Assembly (NCBI GenBank): GCA_949152475.1
Contig: OX424563.1
Location: 25,331,001 to 25,395,000 of the forward strand
From: Terebella lapidaria
Lineage: Eukaryota; Annelida; Polychaeta; Terebellida; Terebellidae
Direction: 5' to 3'
Length of the DNA: 64,000 nt
The position numbers and the translations under genes were made by a program. Under the pieces are notes generated by a model. The model was not told the DNA's origin. It worked only from the letters and a program-made list of their open reading frames with translations, and did not search any database. This document shows, piece by piece, positions 8,752 to 20,300 of the stretch (position 1 is the first letter of the stretch; each line of letters opens with the position of its first letter).

Positions 8752-10923
8752 ATGGCTTCCTGGAAGGCAGACATTCTGGGAGCGATAGTCCAGAGAGACA
8801 CGGAGAAAGTCAACAGCCTGTTGGACTCGGGCAATCCGAAGGACTATATCACTGTACACTGTAAGTCAGGAAAATTTGGTACGATGAGTGATATTAATGT
8901 TGTTAAACAAATATTCTCTGTAAACAACTATTCTTGTTGTTCCCCATTGAATATATTTAAGCAGAAACTTTCTCTTATGGGTTTCTGATCGAAGTAGTTT
9001 AAATATGATAATCATATGACTAGTCCACAAACCAAGAGTATTCTTCATGACAGCTGCTGTGCTGATGTTTCAGATGCAGAATCGTGTTTGTACTGTACAA
9101 GTGACCTCGAAGGCACGATCATTAGCTCGTCCCAAGTAAACGCTGGTGTCGTGCTCATGGAGATCCAAGCCATGGTCCAGACAGGCCACTGTTTCTGCAC
9201 GAGTGACCCACCGGAAGCCGACAGCGGGGTCATCCATGGCGTCAACCTTTTACACCTGGCTGCAATGTATGGCCCCCCGACACTCGTTAGGCGGTTGCTA
9301 GACGACGGTTACCATGCCAATGACGTGTCCCTGCACTCGTCGTCCACCCCCCTCCACTTTCTAGCGCAAACCCACCTGCCCTCCAGCGAAGCCCTTGAAA
9401 TTGCTGAGATGTTAGTCCGAGCCGGGGCATTGGTGAATGTACAAGACAAACGGAATAATCTCCCCTTGCATCTGGCACTTCGTTGTCAAAGCGAACTTGC
9501 CCTGAAACTCATCGACACTTCGAACTGTGACGCCGAAAATGTCAGCGGGGAGACGCCACTTCTAATCGCGGTGAAAATGGCGAATGAGGTAGCCGTCGAA
9601 AAGTTGGTGATGTCAGGGGCTAATGTCAACATCAAGGACAGGAATGAGATGTTGGCATTGAACATTGCCATTCACAAAGATTCGCTGAGGATGTTGACTG
9701 CATTGCTAGGCAGCCCGCACTGTGACATGTCCGTGGTCGGCGTGGGACGGACGGGACTTCGATCGATGTGTCCTCTAGTCTACGCCACTTGTAGGGGTAG
9801 GTAGCTTTTTCGTTTACAAGTCCAGGCAATCGTACTGACTTAGTACTTGAGCTATAGGTATGTTGACTACTGTGGATTGAATATGTGTTATCTATACCCA
9901 GTAATCTAATATAAAATAGTGTTGAATAATATTTGGGTCAGACTTTTGTTTATGCTAAATATACATTTGTGATCATTTGCAAATTCTCCCCCGACAGAGA
10001 ATGAAGAAGCGGTCGAGTTGCTGCTCAGGAAAGGCGCCTTTGTTGACTGTATAGACAGTGAAGACAGTCAGCCTCTGCTTATTGCAGCGTACACGGACAA
10101 TATCACTATTGCTCGTATTTTAATAAACCACGGTGCAGATGTGAACTTAGCGCCACGCCAGGGGTACACCCCCCTGCACCAGGCATCTTGGGAGGGGCAT
10201 CTTGAAATGTGTCGGCTTCTGTTAGATTCAGGGGCACAACACGATACTCCTACCGCTGATAAAAATACTCCACTAGCCCTTGCCTGCCACGGAGATCACC
10301 TCGACTCGATCCGACTGCTTCTGTCTCGCGGCTGCAATGTCAACAACCAGGACAAGGATAATGACGCCCCTATTCATTACTGCGCGTACAACCGACGTTT
10401 TGAAGGTGTGAAGCTCTTGATAAGTCACGGGGCTGACCCTGACATTGAAAACTCGTTTAACGTCACGCCCCTTTGGAACGCAATCTTCGCCGGTGACGAG
10501 AAAAGCGTCGAGTTGTTGATACAGTGTAACGTTCGACTGTCAGTGGCTTCTCGAGGAATCGACCAGCACGCTCAGACCGATCACCCGACGCTTATCTACG
10601 ACAAGCCGAGAACCCCACTCTACATGGCTTGTGCCAACAATCGTCGGAAACTCATCGTGATGTTGCTCATGGCCGCGGTAGAGTTCCAGGAAGAGCCGTG
10701 GTTCTGGGGCGCAGATTTCCCGCCTGCCCTGAGGAACGAGGGACCGTTGCTGCACTGGGTGACGCAGCAGGCTACGCAGCCGCGCTCACTGCTTCGACTC
10801 TGTAGGAACCGACTCCGGAGGTTGCTTGGCGTACATCCGCAGCGGAGAGTGGAGAGGTTGGAACTACCCACCGTTCTCAGAAATTACCTGCTTATCAAGT
10901 CCTTTGACAGGGATTTGTACTGA
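8752..10923 (+). CDS. Ankyrin-repeat and SOCS-box (ASB-like) protein, three coding exons
   Basis: Exons 8752-8860, 9074-9796 and 9998-10923. Both introns are phase 1 with GT-AG ends, giving 585 residues. Start: ATG in a fair context (GAAATGG), 17 bases after a likely acceptor; an upstream in-frame start is not needed. About residues 95-500 are ankyrin repeats, roughly eleven, many with the TPLHxA and GADVN landmarks. The end is a SOCS box: a BC-box SLLRLCRNRLRRLLG and a Cullin-5-box-like VERLELPTVLRNYL. Proteins of this family are substrate receptors: the repeats hold a target and the box recruits Elongin B/C and Cullin 5 for ubiquitination in the cytosol or nucleus. The substrate cannot be told. 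The splice 9796/9998 joins a repeat seamlessly (YATCR-ENEEAVELLLRKGA). I cannot assign an ASB number. The gene is tail-to-tail with the zinc-finger locus that ends near 12.7 kb. Confidence 0.88.
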
Positions 10924-11580
10924 TGTGGCAACTGATTCAACAGTTATACTGGTCCCTGTAGTACAAAATACACAATGTTGATGGCTTAAATAATGTGATT
11001 TTTGGACAGAACTAGTACTGTACATTTCTTCTTACACCCCGCGGAGCGAATTTGTGATTAGGTGTTGCAATGGAACTGTAAACATTGTTTTTCCCCAATC
11101 TCATGTTATAACTAACATGTTTATGTCTGGTCTTTTTGATTAAGTATTGTATATTTATGTTATTGACCTATTAGTGTCTCATAATATCAAAATATTAGAG
11201 ATATATGATTGAACTAATGTCACCATGGTAACTACTGTGCCAACATGCTCAACAAAATTAGCGCTGTTGCCTCTTACTGGTCACTTTACTGGTCAGTACA
11301 TGTACTGAATACTCATGGTACTCATCAGTTCTATTTGAACACTGATCAATTTTGTTCATGCATGACTAACTCATGAATAATCATGTACTCAAGGATAATC
11401 ATGTACATGTACTCATAAATATTACAATATTGTATATCCTTTTGATGTTAAATGCCGATGTTGTTTGATTTGAATGTTTCATATTGATGTCCCGACTGTG
11501 TTCTGACCTGTTATTGCATGTGTTGTCTCATATTTATTTCACTCGTTGAACTCTGGCACTTTTAAAAATTATTATTACGG

Positions 11581-11590
11581 TTTTTTTTTT

Positions 11591-11621
<31 letters not shown>
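11581..11621. repeat. Poly-T / poly-G tract
   Basis: Twenty T followed directly by about twenty-one G, inside the presumed 3' untranslated region of the ankyrin gene. A homopolymer junction like this is prone to length error in sequencing and assembly. Confidence 0.95.
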
Positions 11622-11622
<1 letters not shown>

Positions 11623-11879
11623 GAATGAAGAAAACCAATTTGCCAATACTATACCAGCCTTGCATTCTGTGACATCTGGAGAACCAGATTAGAGCATTAG
11701 CTTTCATCATGGAACAATTTTAATATATTAACGTAATTTATCAGTTCATAGTGGTTCTATAGAAATGCCAGTTTTGTCATTGAATGCATGCGAGGCCTGG
11801 TGACCCAAAGATTCGAAATCAATTTCGACTGGCTGCAAGTAACAAGTCAGATTGTTATTTGTGTAACAATGTGCAATTG

Positions 11880-11885
11880 AATAAA
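11880..11885 (+). terminator. Candidate polyadenylation signal of the ankyrin/SOCS gene
   Basis: AATAAA, about 960 bases after the stop codon and just before a small inverted-repeat element. It is the clearest plus-strand signal between the stop and the convergent gene. Confidence 0.45.
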
Positions 11886-11925
11886 GAAATTAAGAAAACA
11901 AATCATGCATCAGGAGAAAAGGTGT

Positions 11926-12133
11926 AGTGTGAAAAGACTAATTTTGGCGGCTATTAAATTTGGCAGTTGTGAGCCCACATTTTTGGCGGAGATTCAACTT
12001 GGCGGTTCCAAAACCACATATATTTTTAAACATATATCTAGTCAATTTGGCAGACAATTTAGTTTGGCGGTTTTCCCCCTACCATCAAATCTGCCAAATA
12101 AAATCGTCCACCAAAATTAGTCGTTTTACAGTA
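11926..12133. mobile_element. Small inverted-repeat DNA element (MITE)
   Basis: Left end reads TGTGAAAAGACTAATTTTGG and the right end is its near reverse complement, CCAAAATTAGTCGTTTTACA followed by GTA. The inside repeats a TTTGGCGG/TTGGCAG motif. At about 208 bases it is a non-autonomous element without coding capacity. Confidence 0.75.
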
Positions 12134-13237
12134 CACTGCTGATATGATGGGTTGTCTGAAGATACCTTGGAGGCTTCTAGTGTGATAGGCATAAGAATAC
12201 AAAATATTGACTCGGCAAGAAAAATTTAGATCGAGAACAAAGATGCCCCTAAGGCATGTCAGGGTTAAACCCACGAGTTGGGATCAAAGTTCATCCCTAA
12301 TAACCCCAATGTATGTTTTCAGATGCTAAACCATGTGGGACCACTTTAGCTAAATCACTTCGCTAGAAGTAAGTCATATATGATGGATCATTTGGTGATC
12401 TTGATCTCAACATCAATAGACATTATCTGGTCGCAAGGCCGAGTCTGACCTAATGTGTTAACTGGCCAATTTGAGCATATAAGAAGTCATCTCTGGCAAA
12501 TCTTTTGGTGACCTTGAACTTTAACTCGATTGACCTTATGGCCACATTGAACTTGACCTTGGATGACCTTCAGTGCTCAAACTCAAGGTACACAAATGTC
12601 TTACGTTTTTTTCTTAATATGGTTTTGGAAATATCAGGCGGGAAAACATGAAATGTCCAAAATAGTTTCATCATTTTATTTCACAGAACAGGATTAACTA
12701 ATACTTCATGTACAGTTTTTTGTAACCATACCATTTATTGTGCAGTGCTTTTATAGACATATTTACATACAAATTCACAAATACTGTACTGAAATTCTCT
12801 CACTGAGTGAGCACATGAATACAATCGCACAAACATCAACAAAACAGATTTGTGGCAACATTATTATCAATATGAAGATTGTGAACCCAACAAACACGTT
12901 AATACACTCGAGTAAGTTGTAATATTTAGACAAAGGTTCAGATTTTGAAAATATTTTGTACCTTGTTACACCTTGAAGCTACATTCTATTTGAGTTCCGA
13001 CTCAAAGTAACACTTGAGTACCTTATATACCTTAAATATGCAATGCTAATAGCAAACATGATGAACGATTTCATAAAATACAAAATGAGAAATCTTTTTG
13101 ATAGACGATGAAGCCCAATTGAAATTTAACAGCCACAAATCGTGAAAAACCTGCATGAATAATCACTGTCATGCGCAATCTATCTACAATAGCTGGGACA
13201 TGGTACGATGATGTATAAACTGGGTTAAAGGTTACCA
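12134..13237. other. Intergenic region and minus-strand 3' UTR
   Basis: 12440-12600 carries degenerate GACCTTGAACTTG-type repeats. The part from about 12700 to 13237 is the likely 3' untranslated region of the last module of the minus-strand zinc-finger locus. No other gene is seen. Confidence 0.5.
12734..12739 (-). terminator. Candidate polyadenylation signal, module D
   Basis: AATAAA on the minus strand (TTTATT on the plus strand), about 500 bases after the stop of the most distal module. A second copy lies at 12675-12680. Confidence 0.5.
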
Positions 13238-14316
13238 TTATGAGCTAGTACTGTCCTGCACTGCTATGCTATACTGTACGTTATTGTACTGGATTTCACC
13301 GTCCCCGCTGTACTCGACCGTACAAGGTTCACTCGTCTCCACGTAATAAATAGTCGGCTCCTCGTAAACTTCCTCCTCTTTTAGCATGGTTCCCGCGTCG
13401 TCTCCGAAGGCTTGCTCCGCCTCCAAACTGTTCTCCCATTGCTGGACTTCGACCACCGCTGATGCAACCTCTTCCGGGCTTTGCTGCTCAGGGCTTTGCT
13501 CCTCGTGGGGCGCCTCCTCCTTCGCGTGCGAGCGGCGAACCCGCCCACAGATGTGCGTCTCGAGGTAGGCGAGTTTGGCGACACCATGGTCACACCTGCT
13601 ACATTTATACTTGTAGCAGTTCTGGTGGATCTCCTGGATGTGGCGCTTGACGCCCGATGCGAACTTGAAGGACTTCCCGCATAGATGACAGGTGTGCGTG
13701 CGCATCTCTGGTGGAAAAAGAACATTGGAAAAAGGAGATGTCACACAACCAATATTAAAATACGTGAATTGATAACTGCAAAAATGGTTTTAGTTTTACT
13801 GATATTTTCACTTAACCAAGTAACAAGTCCATTGCATACTCAGCAGCAACTAAACCTCGCTTCTCCTTGGAGGAAAGAGCTCCTACCGGACCATAAACCA
13901 ACAACTAAACTCACCCGAGTGCGTGGCCTGGTGCCTCAACATGTGATGTTTTGTCTGGAACATCTTGCCGCAAATCTCGCACTTGTACCGACGTAAGCCC
14001 ACGCCGCTGCACCGCAGTCGATGCGTGTAGAGTCCACTCCTAGACCCCATTGCCTTCCCGCAAATGTCGCAGATCAGCAAGTTGAACCCGCAGTGTTTCG
14101 TTGCTTTGTGTTCGTCCAGATCGGCTTGGTTTGAGAACTTGTAGGAGCAGATCCGACAGTAATGGACTTGTTCCCGGTTGGGGTTCTCAGGACACTTGTA
14201 CTTGCTGTGGAAGTTCTGGGTATTACGCCAGTTACTGACGACTTTTCCGCACCACTTGCAAGGTCTTGGTTCGGGTAGGGTCACGCGTTTCCGCTTCTCT
14301 TTCCTCTCGATTTCCA
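13238..14316 (-). CDS. Module D of zinc-finger locus 1
   Basis: Exon D1 14316-13915 (402 bases) follows CTCTCTTTCAG: a basic start (RKEKRKRV), a CCHC finger (CKWC...HSKYKC) followed by NPNRE, and three more fingers. Exon D2 13707-13238 starts with EMRTH and encodes CHLC...HIQEIH, then CSRCDHGV...HICGRVRR, then a tail rich in Glu and Tyr (EEPTIYYVETSEP). The acceptor of D2 is read as CACCAG with AG as the first exon bases, since only this keeps frame. It is the most distal module, ending the locus, with a polyadenylation signal at 12734-12739. Confidence 0.85.
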
Positions 14317-17300
14317 CTGAAAGAGAGGGGATGAAAAGCTCCTAACAGACAAAAGTTTGAGTTCGAATACAGTGTTCCTTATATATAGGACTTATATATA
14401 CAACTTCCGCAAAGTAAAACTTCACTGCCTGTTAGGAATTTTGTCTTATTTTTGTCAATTTTTGCATAAAAAAAATTTTCTAAGTGGATTTTTTTTTTTT
14501 TCTTTAATGTTCAAATGCAATGAGTATGATTATGGTATGGTAAATGCTAAAATTCACCTGGTTAAATCATGCTGGGAAATTTGAGTGAAACACACTCTTC
14601 GATACTTGTGATGCCAACGATATAACAATGCTTCTCACATCGACAATATGCCTGTATCGACAATATGCCACATATGCCTCGTGTGTTTATTTATCAACAT
14701 GATTAGGTACATACAAGCTCAACCGCCAGCATTCGACATCTAGTTATCTCTGTATCATATGATTGTACATCCAAATATATCCGTAACTTTGTTTTGATAT
14801 TTGTAAGTTTATATGTTAATATCCACCATAACTACAGTGAATAATAGTTGCTGCTCAGGTCCGATGAAAGGACGGTTATCTACAGTGTAGAAATTGCTCT
14901 TATAGCAGCTACAACATATTTGTAACAATAATATTTGACAATAATGTTATCAAGAAATATTTGCTCATGCTATAAGGTCAGAATTTTTTTTTCAGAGCCA
15001 CGAAATTAAATTGTGTGTGAAAATTATATATTGAGAATATTGCAGTGAGAATTTTGTTTCCACACCCAAAGGCCTCAGGATGCTGGTTTCTTACATAGGC
15101 CAACCCTTTAAAAACAATATCATTATTCATAAGAATCAGTAGTAAACACTGACAAAAGTGACATCAAAACTGCTCAGAAAAAAATCCTCATGAATTGAGA
15201 TCTGAACAATAAAACCACAAATATTTCTTGTTTGGCAGCATTATATCAATGCATTCATACCAACGTTCTTCAATTTATCAGTCACAATGCTTCGTTCAAT
15301 CCGATGACACATTCCCAAGAATATCTGTGTTTAGCTATTTCATCTCGATCGTCACTTGTTTTCTCTTTTTTGGCAAATGGAAAATTTCTCTAGTTACCAA
15401 ATTTGAGATTCCGAAACACCACACAAAACGCTCCCCTGAACATACATGTTAGTCTGTGTTTTTAAAATGGAAACATACTTTTGTACAGATGATGAAACCA
15501 GTTAGCAGCCAGTAATAAATATAGATAATACAAGTCAATATTATACACATCTGAATACATGTAGTTTACTTCTATACATAGTATGCGGGTAGAACATATT
15601 CACCGTCATATTATGACCCTATTGATTCCAATATAAACATGTCCACAAAAAACCCAATATATCATTCTCAAACGACACGTACAATACATACAAAGTATTT
15701 CCCTGTAGTCTACACAATCAGAAACTTTATCGATTATTTCCGATACAATAATATACTCTATCTACATCTTATTAAGGGTACATATAACTTCGGCTGCTAT
15801 CGCTCCTTCCTGAATCTCTTGAAATTCTTCCCCGTCCCCGCCAGTAGGGTATATAATGTGCAGAGTCTCGGTTTCAATACCACTAACAGCAGGCTCTTGA
15901 ATCACTTGTAGCGTCTCAACTTTGTGTTCCGGTGAGTTCTTCACTTCGGCAGTACTGGTATCGAAGTTTTCGTCTTTGGCAGTTGCCGATCGGCGTACAC
16001 GTCCGCATACGTGCGTTTTCAGGTAGGATGCTTTCTCCATGCCGTGCCCGCATTTCTCGCAGTGAAAGTTGTACTTGTTCTGGTGCGCTTGCTCGATGTG
16101 TCGCTTAATGTGATCAAACTTGAAACCCTTGCCGCAAATGTGACAGGTGTACGGGCGGGCATCTGTATGAACATTGAAACGATACAGTACAGTACAGTAC
16201 ATGTAGATGCATTCGAAAATTCAGATATACCTACATGTTTCTGAAATCACGCGATTCATACTAAAACAGGCGACTATAAAATTTTGACTTATGATTATCA
16301 TTGTATACATGTATTATTATTCTGTGAGTATTTCATATTTCATATTCACCCATATATATATGTAAACCAACAGGATTTTTGAGAGCTGTTGGATTCTTGC
16401 TAAGATTGAATGACATGTACTTCATAAATTTTAAGTGGTGTAACCTAAACCACATTGGTATCAGATGTAACAATTTTTGACGAAAAAAGATCGTGAGAGC
16501 AGGTCACATGCCAATTATTATGTGTATTGAAGTATTTACCGGAATGCGTATGTTCATGTCGGTCCCTGTGACTGCTCGTGAAGAAGGACTTCTCACACTT
16601 GGAGCACTTGTACTTGCCCGCGTGCTTGTTATGTTTCCGCGTTTGGTGGTGGTACATCCCACTCCTTGACTTGAATTGTAAGCCGCACGTCGGACAGACA
16701 AGCGAACTGACGCCCGCATGGTTCTCGTCTATATGCTGTTGGAGTTCCGCGTCCGTGTTGCAGAATTTGTAGCACATCCGGCACCAGAGGGCCTTGGTTC
16801 GTTTGGGATTCTTCGGGCACTTGTACATCATGTGAAAGCGTCGCGTGTTGCGCCATCGGCTGATGATTTCGCCGCACCACTCGCAAGGTTTGACGACTGG
16901 CTGTTCATTTCGATGTCTCTTCGTTTTCTCCTTTTTCACTCGAGGCGTGCGTACTAGGAAGAATATAACAATCGTCTTTTTTCTACTGGAAGTACTCTCT
17001 CTCTCAAACAGAGATGTGACCAGACAGACATCCACTCAAAGATTCACCAAGACATTGTCCTTTTCTTAATCACATTTCAATATTAAAACTGAAATCATTG
17101 CTATGTACTGTTTCTTTGCTGTTAATAATATGACAATGGTACATAACTATAATGAGTTACCAACACTGAATGAGTTCCAATTGTGTTAATATATGAAATA
17201 TCACACGAGCCGGCTTCAAAACATTGAACAGTTCGCCAATCGTTACCATGTAATATATCATATATATGTAATTTTTTTAAATCTATGGTGATGGCAATGT

Positions 17301-20300
17301 CACAAACCAATAGAGTTTATCAAATCTCATCTAGGACATAAAACACAGAATGTTGCAACCATGCGAAATTCCAACAATATAGACAGTACAGTCAAACCTC
17401 CATTAGAGAACACCTCCAGTCAGTGAACAACTCCAGTTAGTGAACACTTTTTCCCGGTCCCAAAAGAACGCCTATCTTTCAACATTGAGGTGCTCTTCCG
17501 ATTAGTGAACACCTCTATACAATGAACAACTCCCTACTGTGAACACTGTTTCATGGTCCCAAATATCAATTTGCAATACAAATGACCCTCTCAATCTTTT
17601 TTTCTCATCTTGATGGTACTTTTTCCGATTAGTGAACATTTATGCTGGGTCCCAAAGGTGTTCACTAATCAGAGGTTTGACTGTAATATTAATGCCAGTA
17701 CATAATTATGAAAACATCTTTGAAGAGCTCAGCTACAGGTAAATGTGTATTATTTTTATTAGCAGATGATATTGTGAATTTTTGAGAATTTAATTTTATT
17801 ATTGGTATCCAAAGTACAAGTTTTGTACATAAAACATCAATTTGTTTTGGTGCATCATATAGTAGCGTTTTGTGAGCACATATTTATTTTCTCAGAGGTT
17901 GTTACAATAAACTTTTTGTTACAAAACCATGAACAATCCTGTTAGTGACCTAACCACGATAGACAGTGTATACTATACTTAATTGCAAGGACATCATAAA
18001 TCTATCTGATGGCTTCGTGAGTTAATGAATTCATACGTACAATTAATCATGCAGCAATTCTCTGTTAAAGGATCGTTGAAATACACTGTGTATACCTATT
18101 TTTCACCATTCATTGACCAGCAAAATTAACATACAGTACAAAGGTCACCATTGGGTCAAGGTCAAGTTTCAACATATAAATTCAAGTGCACAAGCTTGAA
18201 TCAAACTCAGTTCATTTCTGATGAAATAGAAACACTAAAGACCATGCAAACAAAAGTCCCACTCAAAATCATTCCGACGATACTCCATTGTCACTGTTGA
18301 CAAGTTCTATAGGCTCGGTATCCCCAGTATTACTATCAAGTATGTAGAGGTAAGCCATTGCACTGTCCGCGTCTTCGATTGTCTCGGCGATCACTTCCTC
18401 CGCGATTATCGGAGTGTCCGTGACGTCTTCAATAACACTATCACTAGGCACTTCCTGTAAATGCATGATGGCTGAGTTGCTGTCGTCATCGACAACGTTC
18501 TCCGTTTTTATGCTGAAAACCCCCTCGGAATTTCCCTCGAAAGGTGGTGCCCCGCTGGCCCCAATTGGCGTAATATCCATCAAAGGCGGGGGATGATCAT
18601 TAACAGTTCTCTTTCGACGTGTTCGTCCGCAAATGTGAGCGCGCAGGTAGGACAGTTTCTCGACGCCGTGGCCGCACTTCGTACACCGGAATTTGTACTC
18701 GTTGAGGTGTACCGTCTTGACGTGACGGTCAAGGTGCTGGTAGTACCGGTAAGCCTTCCCGCACTGGTTACACTTGAACCTACGCTCATCTGCATAGAAA
18801 CAACATGTGAATTTAGCATCCTATTTGTAGCAAAGATAGATGTACATATAAAGCATTGATTTCTCGTGTTTTTTCTTAACAGGTATGAAATGATTATTTT
18901 CAATATATATCTTGGGACATTATAATTTGCATTTAGGAAATGTACATGTTGACAGCATGCACCAACAATAATTTGCACTGTATCCTACACTATGCGGATA
19001 AACATGTTACCATGGCAACAGTAACTATCGTTCCTCACCAGTGTGTTTAATCATGTGCTGTCGTAGATCTGACGACGTGAAGTAAGCCATGTCGCAGACG
19101 TCACACTTGTGTTTTTTCGCCTGTCCGGTGTTGTGCTGCTTCTTTTTGTGAAAGTGAAGCCCGCTTCTCGTTTTGAAAACAACTCCACATACGTGACAGA
19201 TCAGCTTGAAGCCATCTGCATGGTCGTGCGATAGGTGGCCATCCAGTAGTTTCTGTGAGTCGAAGATTTTACAACAGTGGCGACAGCGATGAGCAGATTT
19301 GACGCTGGGGTTGGCCGAGCATTTGTACGTGACGTGGAATCGATGCGTGGTTCGATTGTTGAAGGTTTTATCGCAGAACTTGCATGATAATGGTCCCGGT
19401 TGTCTGGGTAATCGCTGACGTTTAGGGGCCCCTTCTAGAAATAGTGTGGAAAGGGTGGTCGAGGATCAATTCTGGATAGCTTTGTCAATGAGTTTTCAAC
19501 GATTCTTTGAAATAATGACGGCCCCAAACAGTCAGAGGTAGCGATTTCTTTTACAAATTTTAAATTCCGAACAGGTTAGATTTCCAACTTGAGATGTTTG
19601 AATATACATCTATTTACAAAAGACAATATTCTGTTGAGAACATAAGCTATTTAGCTGAATTTTCCAAGTTCTGAATCCTGAAGCATGGCTCATAAATAGT
19701 AGGGCTTTGCTCGATTTTCTATGAAATATGAAATCAAAACTGAACACTGGCAACTTTTAGTTTTCAGCAAAGAACAAATAGAATCTTTCACAATTTTATT
19801 AACTTGAAACCATGATCACTACCGGTACTAGTATTACATAGAACTATTCAACTAAGCCTGACTGACGTACATGTCTGCACACATCAGAATACTACAACTA
19901 TTAATACATTAAAACAGTTTCTTTACATTTTTAAAACAAACCATTTTTTTTTCCTTCACAAAATTACATGTAACATATATGCAAGGCGATGAGAAATTTG
20001 CATCAGTGATACAGAATGTGGTATTCTGCCTGGTTGTCACAGCCAATGCCAGTAACCCCAGTATTTACATTTGGTCCTACAGTGGTCATTGTTTGAACGT
20101 CATCCACTGCGTCATTCCCAGTTGAACTTATAATTCCAACTGCATCACTTTGAAGGTAGAAATGCTGCGATATCAACATGACACCATCAGCGTTGCCAGT
20201 AAGCGTATCCCTAGGTGTTTCATCGTCACCATGGTGAACAGTCACATTGCCAGACTCGGCCCTGTTTGGCTGCTGTCCAATATCCACGTCAGCAATGACC

